From assembly GCA_964036045.1 (NCBI GenBank), contig OZ038390.1:1734045-1798044 (forward strand): a stretch of 64,000 bases of DNA, read 5' to 3'. The notes under the pieces were generated by a model. That model made no database searches and was not told the origin of the DNA. It saw only the letters and a program-made list of their open reading frames with translations. Positions 30,881 through 43,300 of the stretch are shown in pieces. Source of the DNA: Eutreptiella sp. 'Long Island Sound 2002'. Its lineage: Eukaryota; Euglenozoa; Euglenophyceae; Eutreptiales; Eutreptiaceae. How positions within the stretch are numbered: the first letter of the stretch is position 1; the number at the start of each line of letters is the position of its first letter. Position numbers and translations under genes: made by a program.

Positions 30881-33800
30881 GGAGGACCTCGAACAGAAGA
30901 TCACCACCTGGCAAAGGGAGGTAGATCTTAAGCTTATGAAGAGCGTGTGGGGCGCCCATGTGAGGACCCCAGAGGAGAACGACCTCTCGGAGGAATGTGT
31001 ATGTGAACCCCCTCGAGCGTGCCTATGTTGCCATCGTCCACCGGAGATGGTTGAACAAGACCTTCTATATGCCTACCAAGGACTGAAGGACACTACCACA
31101 GGCGAGGAGTCGGTGGAGGACCACCTCCCGACGTCTATTACTCAGGGGGCAAGCAACTTACACTCTGACGAGGACATGGAGGACAAGATCCAGGTATTGG
31201 ACCCGCGGGTACAGAAGCTTATAAGGACCTATCTGGAGGTGTTCGGAGAACTACCCCCTCCAGCCTCATGTGACAAGCTGGTACAGATGGACCTCAAGCT
31301 GAAACCCGAGTTCGTGGGTCACAAGATACGGAGGAGACCCTATCCAGCTCCTAAAGAGCAGGCCGACGAGATCGAGCGACAGATACAAGAATGTATCGAC
31401 GCTGGCCTAGTCCTGGAGTACAAGGACGGGGACTACCCCATACACTGCAGCCCCTGTTTCCTGGTGGCTAAACCTGGGTCTACAGCCAAACGGCTGGTAG
31501 TGGACTACGGAGAGCTGAACAAGAAGACGCTGAACCACTCAGGGTCCATTCCCAATATGGAGTCTACCCTGGAGAAGATAGCCTCCTGCCGCTACAAGAC
31601 CAAAATGGACAAGAGGAGCGGATTCTGGCAAGTGGACCTGACGCCCAACGCACAGGAACTACTGGCCTTCATCACCCCTCAGGGGAGGGTGTTCAAGTGG
31701 AAGGTCATGCCGTTTGGCGTGGCTAACGCACCCGCTCTATTTCAAGAGCTGATGAACAAGATCTTGTCCATCCTACGAAGGAGACCTAAGGTGCAGGAGC
31801 TCATATCCCGTGGTGCCCAGATGGAGGCTCACATCGACGATGTATGCCTCGGGACCAATACCCAGGAGGATCACCTAATCCTTTTGGGTGAGTTCTTTGC
31901 GGTCTGCCAGGAGAACCACACACGACTCAAGCTAGAGAAGTGTGAGTTCATGCAGGAGACCATGCAGTACCTGGGGTTTGACGTTGGCTATGGGTGGTGG
32001 ACCCCAGGCCTCTAAGGCCAAACCCCTGATGGATGCCAAGGTACGACACGAAGACCCCAAGAAAGGACTTCATGATGTACGCAGTTTCATTGGGGCGTGC
32101 AACTTCTATCGCCGCCACATCAAAAACTTCACCTACACCAGCGCCGTTCTGACGGACTTGATCAAGAAGAGTACTACTTGGCGCTGGGGCCCACAAGAGC
32201 AACAAGCGTTTGACGAGCTCAAAGACAAGGTAGCCAACGCTAAGTGCTTGGGCGTGCCTAGGGCACAAGGGGAGATTATCCTGGTGACCGACGCCAGCAA
32301 TGTGGGCGGTGGTGGAACGTTGTTCCAATGGCAAGCACTAGAGAAGGAGGAGTTCGACTCGGCCATTTCCCAATGGGGGAGGGAAGGTCTCAACCGAGAT
32401 GGAACCCTCAAGCACAGCTACCCTGACGACAAGTGGGTCCTAGTACCTCTGGGCCACTGGAACTGGAAGTGGAACCAGGCCAGGGGGAACTACTCCACCT
32501 ATGAGCAGGAGTTGCTCGCGGGTATGCTGGTGCTATCCTCACAAGCACGACTGTTGGGGAGTAACCCTGTGGTCTGGCTGTGCGACCAAGAACCGGTCCG
32601 CAGTTTCCAGAAGGGTCCCCCACCTGAGAAGGCCAAGCTACGACGCTGGTGGACCTACCTCAGTCAACTACGGCTGACGGTACACCATATCCAGGGAGTG
32701 AAGAACGAGTGTACCGACTACATCAGCCGCAACAACTTCGACGCCCTGATTGGTGCCTGGTCTGAAGCGCTGGCTAAGGAGGCGTTCAGCCGTATGGACG
32801 TCGACTTGGACCTCAACATGACGATGATACGCCCCCTGGATGGACTCCAACAATCGGAGTAACTGAAGGACTTTGGGGATATCTACAAGCGCCTGGAGAA
32901 ACGCCTTGAACCCCTCCTGGTCAACCAAGACCAGTGGAAGAGGGACAAGAGCTACCTCTGGCACGAGTGCCTAGTGACAGAGTCCCAGCGCTGCTGAAGT
33001 GGACCCATGAGTCCAGCGGTCATGTGGGTGCTGACCGTACCCTGAGGCTGTTCAAGCAGTGGTTCCACACTACGTGGACTGACGACCAACTGCGGAAAAC
33101 CCTCCAGCCTATCGTGGACAAGTGCCCGTGCAGGTCCTGTAAACCAGGGGATATCAGGGACAGAGGTCTCTACTCGACCCTGCCGATCCCTCACTGTGCC
33201 AACAGTGTTCTATACGTGGACTACAGGGAGATGCCGAAGTTCGGGGGCTATGACTTCGCCCTCGTGGTAACCTGTGGGTTGACCAGGTTTACCAGGGTGT
33301 TCCCATGTACCAAGCACATTACCGGGGAGGAGACTATCAAGATACTCCTGGAGGAGTGGTTTTGTGTCTATGGGGCGCCCAAGGAGATCAACTCGGATGA
33401 GGACGTACGAGTACGCTCAGATACTGGCTGGTACAAGAGGGTCCTGAGATCCCTCAATGTCCAGGTGTCTACGGGGATTCCCTACTCTCACACGAGCAAC
33501 CCCCTATGTGAGCGACAGATCCGTGTCCTCAAGGAGAATGTAAGGATATGGTGCAAAACTGAACGCACCAGAGACTGGGTGAGACTACTCCCCGTCATAT
33601 CCTTGATGATGAACTCCCAAGAGAGTTCAGCTACTGGCTACTCGCCCCATGAGCTATTCCTAGGGCGCCCGGCATGGTTCCTACATGCCCCCTATCCAGA
33701 GGACACCCATTCTTCTGTGGGTGAATGGGTCCAAGAGCAACAAGCGAAGGTGGACAAGGCCAAGGCTATGCTCCAGAGAGTGAGGGAGCGTCAGTGGAAC

Positions 33801-34391
33801 GAGAAGAACAAGCACCGAGTACCGGCCACCTACCAAGAGGGGGACTGGGTGCTGGTGCTCCACAGTCGACTACCCGCCTGGCCAGGCTCTACCAGCGATG
33901 ACCCATACTGCGGGCCGTACAAGATTCTATCAGTGGATGGACACCGTATCACCGTGCGGTGTTCTCCCCGTCTAGGGGGGACCCTGGTGTGCGCTGCTCA
34001 ACACCTGAAGCGCTACTATGATCCTGAAGACCTCTGTGGGGAGGAGTGGGAGCTGAACGACGAGGAAATCGCCGCTCTGGACCTACAAGGGGCTGCCAGC
34101 CCTATGGAAGTTGAGGGTGAACTCCCCGACATGAACGCCGAGGAGATGGCTAAGGAGGGCTTCTACCTGGTGAAGTCTGTCCTACGCCACCGCTATCGCC
34201 AGGGTAGGCGCTTCCTCACCCTCTGGGAAGGGTTTGGAGTCGAAGAGGCCACCTGGGAGCCCTTCTCTGCGTTTGTTCTACCTGAGGGACGCCTAAACTC
34301 AGTTCTGTTTGACTACTTGTCCCAGAACAACCTTGGTGAGTTGCTGAGGCTCGCTGAGACGCTTGCCTCCAAGACTAAAGCTAGGGACTGA
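30881..34391 (+). pseudogene. pol: pol of element C, 3' two-thirds, decayed
   Basis: Nearly identical to B pol from the Cys-rich patch on: reverse transcriptase with the same H-I-D-D box, RNase H, integrase and chromodomain, ending at TGA 34389-34391. Lesions relative to B are a 2-base deletion at about 32008, a TAA at 32860-32862 where B has a Tyr codon, and a 13-base deletion at about 32969. In exchange it keeps the frame open at the place where B has its single stop (about 33777). The apparent start codon of this frame lies in the LTR of A and is meaningless. Confidence 0.88.
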
Positions 34392-36769
34392 ACCTTACCC
34401 TTACCTGCCAAAGTGTATGTGTGAGTGTGCTATTCCTAAGGTCCTGAGAGCAAGCCGCAGAAGTGGTGTCCTAATTATACCCAAGTCTGCACGCTTGCTA
34501 AACCCGGAGGGTTGGCTTATTGATGCCACGGGCTACGCCCCGGGTCTCCCCTCCCCTAAGCGCCCAATTTCTGTGCTGGTGCAAAACCTTTGGGGAATAC
34601 CCAGCGTACTAATCCAGGTATTATTTTCCCTACCTATCTGTCTACTACAGGGAGGGGTGGCCAAAAGCTATGAAGGCATGAAAACGCCGTTTTGCTAAGT
34701 GGCCAAAACACTGACCTAACCACTGCCACAGCCCGACAACCCTGCTAAAATTGCAGGAAACGGTTGGGACAGTGACACACGCACTACAGGTCCTACACAC
34801 CCTACAGTGGCACCATCCTGGTGGGCGAGCACTGCTGCAACTGGCTCAAGCCCCCACTCAGGACTACCACTCCTACACGCACACTCTACTGGGTATTGTT
34901 GAAGAACATGTCGTGGGTCCTAGCGACCCTCCTGTTGAGAAGACAAGAGAACACAGCGCTGCTAAGCAACTGTGGCCTAACAGGGGACGCCACAACGCGT
35001 TTCCCCTGCTAGGGCTTGGACGGAAGAGGTGCTCTTTTTGCGTGCACGGCGCAGATGTCGATGGAGTCGGACTCCCTGCTCTGCCACAGGCAGAGGGGAG
35101 TTATTTGTTTGTGTGATCTGCGCCCTTGTTTAGCAGGGCATGAAAAAAATGGTATGCTGCTGCACCAATCACCCTACCTGCCCACCTGTAAAGCAAAGGC
35201 AAATGAAGGGGTGTTTGCGGCGGAGGAACCAAGCCACACTCCCCGTATCATACGGTTCTCAGTGTGACCTATAATACACTGTCCGCAAACGCGCTGAAGG
35301 ATCAGCTCCCCTGTCAAGCAAGCAAGCGTTAAGGGACTCCTCAGGTTCTCTTAAAGAACGTACCGAGGAGCCCCTGGGTAGCCTAAACAAGGTGTACCGT
35401 GCGCACTTCGCGTGGCCTACCCTTTAATGCGTGTGTGAATGCGCGAGCATGCACGAGTACCTTGGGCAAACCTGCCCATCTGAACCTCAATCTCGAACTC
35501 CACCAGGGGGTGGCCCCTCCTGGGCTTACTCACCTTATCCACCGCTGGAGAGTGAAGCAAGGTGAGGCGGAAAACGAAGCGCAAGCGAAATCGTCGCTAT
35601 GCATCGGTGTGTATGTTCTAATCAGTGCAACAAAAAGGGAGGTTGGTACTGTAAGAGCAGTTGTCACAGTTGTCCCGCATTGCACCGCAGGGCAGGACCG
35701 GTAGCCCCCCGTGACAACCACTCCCTGGCCGAAGGCCATCTGTTTTTTTTCCCTAATCTCACCTCTAATCATCTGCAATCTTTCTAATCTAGCCCTCTAT
35801 CGTTTGTTAGCGCAGCTACAAGACTCGTTCACGGAGACACGAGACGAGCAATGTGTATGCGGCATACGAGACAAGCATACCTGTAGTTTATACCTGATTC
35901 ATTGAAGTCTTTTCGTTCATTTTCGAATCCTTGTATTTTTGATACTTCTATTAGTGTAGGTGGAATCTGTATGTTTGTTTATTAATGTGTGTCTCGTCAT
36001 TTTCAACACTACGTGAGACATACGTTTATAATGCCATTATTTTTGCGTTTTCCGGCGCTTGGCTAGGAGCCGCTCCTGCCCGCCGCCTTTTTATGCGTAG
36101 CAATTTCTGGATTTAAAAAATCTAGAGATGACTATAATTTTTATAAAAATGTGCTTCTGATGCACAATTGGATTCTGCTCAGGTGTGTTGTCTTAGAAAA
36201 ATTCTAGGCCGTCATTTGACGGATTTTGGTGTCGTCGCTTCGCTTTTGCGTGGATTCGTCCATAATTCTCCCATTCCTGCCTCTGCAGATACCCACGCGC
36301 AGCCTCGCTGAGTAGGCCGTGTTCGGGCCGAAACGCAGCAGCCTGGAGAGACTGAGCAGAACCCAAGACCCCACCAAGGGGCAATTTAATTTTTTTACGA
36401 CTCCCTTCGCCCTAAGACAGGTCACAGGTCGCCAGCAGGTTTACGAGAACCCATGCGAGTGTGTATATTGTGTCTTGCGTTGGGTTTGTGTCGCGCTGCG
36501 TCTTGGAGGGAGGGATGCACATGCACATGTTTTGGCATGCTCCCAAACTAACCAAACCAAGCCACAGGAGCCTCGGCAGCGCAATGAGCGCTGAGTCTTC
36601 TGTAGGAAATGTTACAAACAGAGCAGCAAAAGAGCGCCAGCCATGGTGAGCGCCCATTTTTCTGTGTGAGGGAAACTATAGGTATTTTAAAGTAGATGTG
36701 GAAACCAAGGAAAGGCCAAGAAAAAAATCCCTTTTTCCTAAAATGCGACAGTGGTGGCCACCACAGCAC
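34392..36769 (+). other. 3' noncoding region of element C
   Basis: Counterpart of 7386-9649 of B with many small differences. It keeps the hairpin (about 35333-35382) and the outer arms of the interleaved inverted repeats (about 35214-35296). No gene. Confidence 0.7.
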
Positions 36770-36779
36770 AAGGGGGGAG
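36770..36779 (+). other. Polypurine tract of element C
   Basis: AAGGGGGGAG directly before the LTR, identical to that of B. Confidence 0.75.
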
Positions 36780-37564
36780 TAAGAAAAAGTGCTTTTCCAA
36801 TGCTTTGAGGCATACTCTAGTTGTATTAGAGATGCACTGAGCATCCAGGCATTTCTATCTTAGTATTGGCCCCACCAAAAGTGGTGATAACACATTTTGA
36901 CCTATGGAACCAAACACCCAATCAGGATATGGAGTGGACCCCTTAATCCCCTTTCAATGTGAGGCAAATCATCTTTTCCTGAGTTGACTGAGAACTGACA
37001 TATCCAGGGCAGAGCCTATGAAATGATCTATGTTTTTCCATGAATACTTAGCTGTCCTAGTGGTATGCACCCTAGGGGGCTGGGCACCTCTTTTTGAGAG
37101 GTCCTGGGTTCAATTTCCGGTCAGCCTAGCTAAGTAGGAAGATCCCATGTGACATGGCAGTGACCTCATCGCCACATGCCCTGCCACCTCAGCACATATG
37201 GGACCCAAAACAAAGAGTGCACATCTCCTGAGATGGCACTATGGAGATAGAGTGACCATGGGGCAGTTTTCCAACTCTTTTCCAAAACAATTCAGCTATC
37301 TTTCTGAATATGCAATCCGAATTGACCTGAGTTGCAGTTTCTGTGAATATCCTTTCATCTTTCACTGTTTACACTGCAGCCCTTCATGCTTTGATCCTGA
37401 TTCTCTTCTCCTTGCACACCTCTGGCTTGGGCTATCCTGGATTTACTGTATTTCAGCAAACAAAAGCTTTTCATCTCCAAAAACAAGCAGCAGGAAACTC
37501 TACACCAGCAGCAAGCAGCAGGAGAGACAAAAACACAGTGTTGAAACCACTATAAACGTTTCTG
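36780..37564 (+). repeat. 3' LTR of element C
   Basis: 785 bp, from TAAGAAAAAG to TTTCTG, similar to the 816-bp LTR of B but with many substitutions and small indels. It contains the tRNA-like segment at 37050-37127. Confidence 0.82.
37050..37127 (+). promoter_or_regulatory. tRNA-like segment with pol III B-box in the LTR of C
   Basis: Same arrangement as in B: hairpin ACCTC-TTTTTGA-GAGGT, then CTGGG-TTCAATT-TCCGG, with TAGTGGTATGC upstream. Both stems survive in this old copy apart from one base, which hints at selection in the family before the copy died. Confidence 0.45.
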
Positions 37565-37955
37565 CAGACAGGCAAGCAAAAACACATAGTTTGGGTTTTT
37601 TAAGTGGGGCACTCAGCCTACAAGCAGTGGGCAACCTACAGCGGAACAGAACCGTCAGCGGTCGAGTGGTCATGCATTCCAGCGGCCCAATTCCTTGACG
37701 ACAGATTGCCAGCAGCGCCGGCCGATCGGTAAGCCTTGTTGTACCCGACCCTAGTTCAAATCCTTCTCAGCACAAACTTTTAACCACCCCACCCCCAAAA
37801 ACGTGGTATCCAGTTTCAGGGGATAGAGGCCTCAGAATCAAATATTGCATTGGGGGATCGTTTTATTGGGCAAAATAATGATTTTACAAGGGGTTGGACA
37901 TCAAATATCATGCCTTGGGGTATGCTACGCGAATGACCCCCAAAAGGGGGGGGCG
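37565..37955. other. Short unassigned stretch between elements C and D
   Basis: No coding frame that I trust. At about 37650-37780 a tRNA A-box-like word (GGTCGAGTGGTCATGC) is followed ~95 bp later by a B-box-like word (AGTTCAAATCC). No tRNA cloverleaf can be drawn, so at best this is a SINE-like remnant. It ends in a G-run where the LTR of D begins. Confidence 0.4.
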
Positions 37956-40312
37956 GGTCCCTACCAGGACCGGCCCCCGCTGTGCCCCTTCCGCCTGTCA
38001 CCCCTGCTGACTTGCTCCGGATCAACGATTGCATTTCTCAAAATCCTCAAAATCCAGGGTCCAAATCCAAAAATATACAAAATGTAATCCTCCTTCAACC
38101 CTGAACAGCAACCAGATCCCACAAGTATAGCAATAACCCAACTCACAATCCAAATCAGGCTGCGGGCTTTCGTTCAGCACACCGGTATTCCCACGGTGGC
38201 GGGCATGTACAAGAATTGCACCAAGGAAGAAAGCCCTGAAATTGGCATATGAACACAAATAAAGCAAAGTTGGGGAAAGATGGAAACTTACACAATCACA
38301 GCCATAGACCCCTCATTCCCTGGACTCAAGACCTTCCCTTGACTCACCAACATGATGCCCTGAACCCAGTCCAATAAGATGGTTAAATGCCGTATGTCAC
38401 AAGTCACTACATAAACCCCAAAAATGTGTTCACTCCCAAGCCTATAAATCCTAGCCCAATAGGGGAGGTGGCGTGTCATGGCCTAGAGTGACACTCAGGA
38501 CCATGCCCTACCCTGACATAACCTTGGTTGGACTTGGAGTCGAATGGGCGTGGAGAAATGACCTATGAGTTTGAACTCATAACATGCCAAAAAACTGCCA
38601 ATTCACACCATATTGGCCATATATCAAATATAGGCTCAAAATTGAAGTTACCACTTATCCGAAGGCTCAAAGCATACATGGAATCGAAGTCTAGTATTCA
38701 TGGAGGATAGAGACCAAAGGTCAATGCCCATGTACATCCCCACTTTACCCTCGAAACCCCTTCGGATATGGGCGCCACGCACTGCCCAAGTCAGCCCATG
38801 ATCTTGAGACCAATTCTTGTATTCCTTCGTGAGCCAAGCCAAATGGAGTACACGATCCGGCATATGGTGGTGTTCAACTCCGAAGCATATGCTAACATAT
38901 GTACAACATACCATGGTTCGACTCTCCATAGGCTTCTTGCTGTTAGCTGACCAGATGAGTACACAAAACGCAAAAATGAGCAAAAATTGAGGTCAAAAAC
39001 ATGATAATATGACCAAATACAAAGTTGTCATGATAGTATATCTCTATGCTCACCCATGATATCCGCTCATGATTCAATACACAAATGATTGGAACCATTT
39101 GCGAACAATTCCCCCACTTGGATCCCCAATTGGGCGCATGGAGATACCTTCGCCGCTAATATCTACATGCCCCATGAAAATGGGAGTGCACCCATGGTTC
39201 TCTTTGTCAAACATACCATGAGCAATACATACGCGGTAGACTTGGTCTAGCGCTTTGAATTCCACAATTGGGACATGGGCAAAGCCCTTGTCACGTATGG
39301 CTCCCCATCTCTTCGGCCACACGAAGATATATAACATGGGCGTGAGCATATCAAACATATACCATGCATACAACACATACCCTCAAAATATGGCTCCCAC
39401 CATGATATGCCATGTCCCTCCATTGACATAACTTCACGTTAAAAATACGTAGGAACCCAAGGAAAGTTGCTATGCAACCCCAACACTCATGCGGCACACT
39501 CGAAAGTCGCATTAAAATATTCGGTTGCACGGTCCAAGAGTTATATATCACTTTATACCCTCTTGACCCTTTTCCCTTGCTACACCGGGCATGTGTGCGC
39601 ACCAAAGGCGTTTGATGCTTCCTAAATTAACTTGAGACTAAGGCGCTTGCAACGCAACCTTCCTTATTCTCTTTCCTCACACTCGCGCGTAGATATGGTC
39701 CTTCAAAGTGGTCCCACGATTCACTTTTGTTTCCTTATATCTCCAAGTCAAATGGGTGGCAAGTATAAGGGAAACCTGATTCGGGCATAGGGAAAGGCGT
39801 ATGACCGCTCGACGAAGTCCAAATCAAGTGCGGCGATGTCGAAGTCGAAAATCCCATTTCGACATCGCGAAAAATTCAGATTAAAATTTCGAGTGCTTAT
39901 TTAGAAGATTGCGGAAGCAACGAACCCTTTGCTGATGAAATCTGACCCTTCAACGGAATATCCGCCAAAATATCTGGAAATAACAGTTAACCAATCGGTT
40001 AACGCAAAATCGCGAGCCAACTGACAGTCGCCGATACATTGACTATCAGAACGAAAGGCTGAAAAATTACGGAAACATTATGATAATAAAACCCTGTTGA
40101 TTCCTGATATTCCGATATATAAATCTCCGCTGACGGTTCCTCGGTACCGAATATGGCCGCTCATAGCCGGAATGGCCAAACCTATCACACTATCACATCG
40201 GGTTAGGTCAGGTGGATGGGAGAGTATGATATCAGCCAATGGGGGCTTGCCGGCACATAGATACACACCCCAAGTGACCCCAAGATGGCCACGGGGGTCC
40301 GAACCGGCTTCA
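37956..40312 (-). repeat. 3' LTR of element D
   Basis: 2357 bp matching 48294-50651. In element sense it begins TGAAGCCGG right after the polypurine tract and ends GGTAGGGACC, without a CA terminus. The tail of pol runs into it, down to the stop at 40078. Confidence 0.9.
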
Positions 40313-43300
40313 CCCCCCTTCTCGGAGCGTTGTATCCGCTCGGAAACAATTGAAGAGAGGACGGGAGGACCCCCAGGCGTCCCCGGGTCCGGCTTGTCCG
40401 CCAGGATCTTCTCAGCGGTGAAGTCGTCGTCCTCACCCTCGTCGTCCGAGTCCACATCGCCGGCCGTGAACTCGAAGGTGACGGGACGTCCGCTGGGGTC
40501 TGGTGCTCGGGGACGAAGCTGGGTATGGTCGCGGTCCAGGATCTTGTTATCCCCCACACGAACCGCATACACATCCTGCCCGACCTTCCGCACGATTACC
40601 CCCGGCACATACCAAGATGCCTGCCGATGCCTGGACAGGACATCCTTGTGGTGCCGCTCCACCCACACGGTGTCTTGGAGAGCATACTTCTGGACCTTTC
40701 CCTGTTTGAAATACTTGGCCCTCTTGTCCTGCTCGTCCTGAAGTGCCTTGCACACTTTGGCCGCCGTGTCGTCCGCCTCAGCCATCATGGCATTCGCATC
40801 CCGGGCCACTTTGCCATGGTTCATCCACGGGACAGTGCGTGACACTCGATCCCGTAGGAACAGGATGCGATGGGGCGACAGTCCAGTGGGTCCCGGAAGG
40901 TCGTGATACGCCTGGAGTACTCTCCACAGCGAATTATACCAATTCCGGCCCGGTTCGTCGATATGTAGCTGGCGAAACTTCTCGAACATCTGCCGCCCGG
41001 CCACCTCAGCCCGGCCATTCGACCGGCTGTGGTATGCCACTGTCTTGGCATGCCGAATCCCCATGTGCTTGCACATCGTCTTGAACCACGTCCCCACGAA
41101 TTGACTGCCCCGATCGCTGCAGATGACAGCTGGGACATCGAAAATCGTCAGCCAATGCCTGATCATGGCATTAGCGACGGTCTTGGCCTGCAGCCCCACT
41201 CCATGCTTGTCCTTCTTGTCCTTCTTCTTGGACTTCTTGCCCGGGACTGCCACGATATACCCACTGTGCCTATCCACCGCCAGGATGACACAGTCGTAGG
41301 TCTCTCCTTCCACGGTGACCTCAGGCATGGCGAATACATCCATGGCCACGGACCGCATAGGGGCCTCCGGTATAGCCGTATACACCGGGTTGCCCGCTGT
41401 GGAGTGGTTGGGACTCTTCGTGGCCCGACACACGGCACAGTCGCTGCAGTACCTATCCAGGATGGCGTAGTACCCCGGAGGGAACTTGAAACGCCACTCC
41501 AGGTCCTGCTGCATCTTGTCTCGGCCAGGGTGCATGAGCTGGGCGTTGTGCCAATGGTCAATGAGCTCCTCTACTCGGTTCTCGGGCACCAGCAGCTTGT
41601 CCTTGAGGAACAACTTGTCCCCATCCTCGGTCAAGCCCTCAGGCCACTCGTCGTCCGACGGGGCGCTCACGGCATTCCAGTACTTGCTCCAGTGCTCGGA
41701 TGCCGCGTAGTCATCCGACCAGTCCTCTGTGAGCACCGACCTGACTAGCTCTACAGGGGCCACCATCCACTGCTCGAGGGTTTCCTCTCGAATAGCCTGG
41801 ACTCGGGCGCCCCGGAACTTGGCCAGCTCTGTACGGTTTGCCATCACCACAAAACACTTGACCCCCTCTTGCTCCATGACCTTCTCCATCTCGATGATGC
41901 GCTTGGCCTCCTCGGTCTCCTCGGCGTCGCCATGGCTGGATATGTCCATCCACGCCTTGCCCGCGGGGTAGGCCCATCGACTGAGGCAATCTGCCACAGT
42001 GTTGTCCTTCCCCGGGACGTACACGACGCTGAGGTCGAACTTGGCGAACGTCTCGTGCCATCGGGCCCTCCTAGCCGCTGGTCCTGAGGGGGTGTCGACA
42101 TGCTCCTTGTGCCAGCTCTGTAGGGACTGGTGGTCGGTGCAAACCACCACCGGCTGCAGTCCGATGTGGCCAGACCACTTCCTGAGCGCACATACAATGG
42201 CGTATGTCTCCTTCTCCCTCCCGGTCCATGTTCGGCGTTGGCCCTCGGCCAGGATCCTGCTCCAAAACGCCACGGGAACATGAGTCCCGTCGTCCCGGAC
42301 TTGCTCGAGGACTGCCCCCACGGCATAGTCCGAAGCGTCTGTCCGTAGCACGAATCCCTTGTCCGGGTCCACCAGGAACAGCCCCAACTGCCCCAGGTGT
42401 CGCTCCTTCAGGCTGTTGAACGCGTCCTCGGCCTCAGGGGTCCAGGCAAGCTTCTTCTTGCTCCCCTTCCGGACATCGAACTTCCCCACCTGCAGCATCT
42501 TGTGCAGCGGCCCCGAGAGTTCTGCATACATCCGGACATAGCCCGAATAGTAATTGCAGAACCCCATGAAGGACCGGAGTTCGCTGATGGTCTGGGGCTT
42601 CTCCCAGTGGTGCAGGGACGCCAGCTTCCCAGGCATGGGACGGCGTTGCCCGTGACCAACCACGTGACCCGCGAACTCCACTTCCTTCACGAAGAGTGAG
42701 GCTTTGGTGGGCTTGCACACCATGTTGTGCTTGTCCAACTCGCTGAGCACTCGGCGCAGATCCTTCTCATGCGCGTCGATGAGCTCGTCCTCAGTCATGT
42801 TCTCCGTGCCGGACCCGATGATGATGTCATCCACGAAGGGACCGGCACAGTCCCGGACAGGACCGAGTAGGTCCTCCATCATGCGCTGGAAAGCGGCGTT
42901 GCCATTCTTGGCGCCCATGGGCACCACTTTCCACTGCATGGGCCCCAGCGGCGTCGACATCGCTGTGCAGGGCCTGGAGTCCGGGTGTAGCGGCATCTGG
43001 TGATAACCGTGTTTCACGTCTAACACCGTGAAAATCTGCTTTTTCTGTTGTTTCTGGAGGATGGAGTCGATCAGGGGAAGCGAGTACGAGTCGTGCTCGG
43101 TCTGCTCGTTCAAACCTCTGCAATCAACCACCAACCTCCACTCGCCCTTCTCCTTCTTGGGCACGATGAAGGCTGGGCTGGCCCACTCACTGTCGGAGGG
43201 TTCGATCCATCCCCGCTCAATGAACTCGGCCAACAGCTTCTTCATGGCCTCGGCCCGATCGCCCTGAAGTTGGTGCTCCCGATGACGATAGATCTTCGGG

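Larger units (their letters stand above)
30881..37564 (+). mobile_element. Element C: right piece of an older copy of the B family
   Basis: This is the part of C to the right of the A insertion: pol from codon 463 of the B reference onward, the 3' noncoding region, polypurine tract and 3' LTR. The left part (5' LTR, gag, protease) lies outside the window except for bases 1-6. pol carries several disabling lesions. Confidence 0.88.

Noticed and set aside
39074-39376. 100-codon frame conserved in both LTRs of D
   Set aside because: Identity follows from LTR identity. The related LTR of A has no matching protein.
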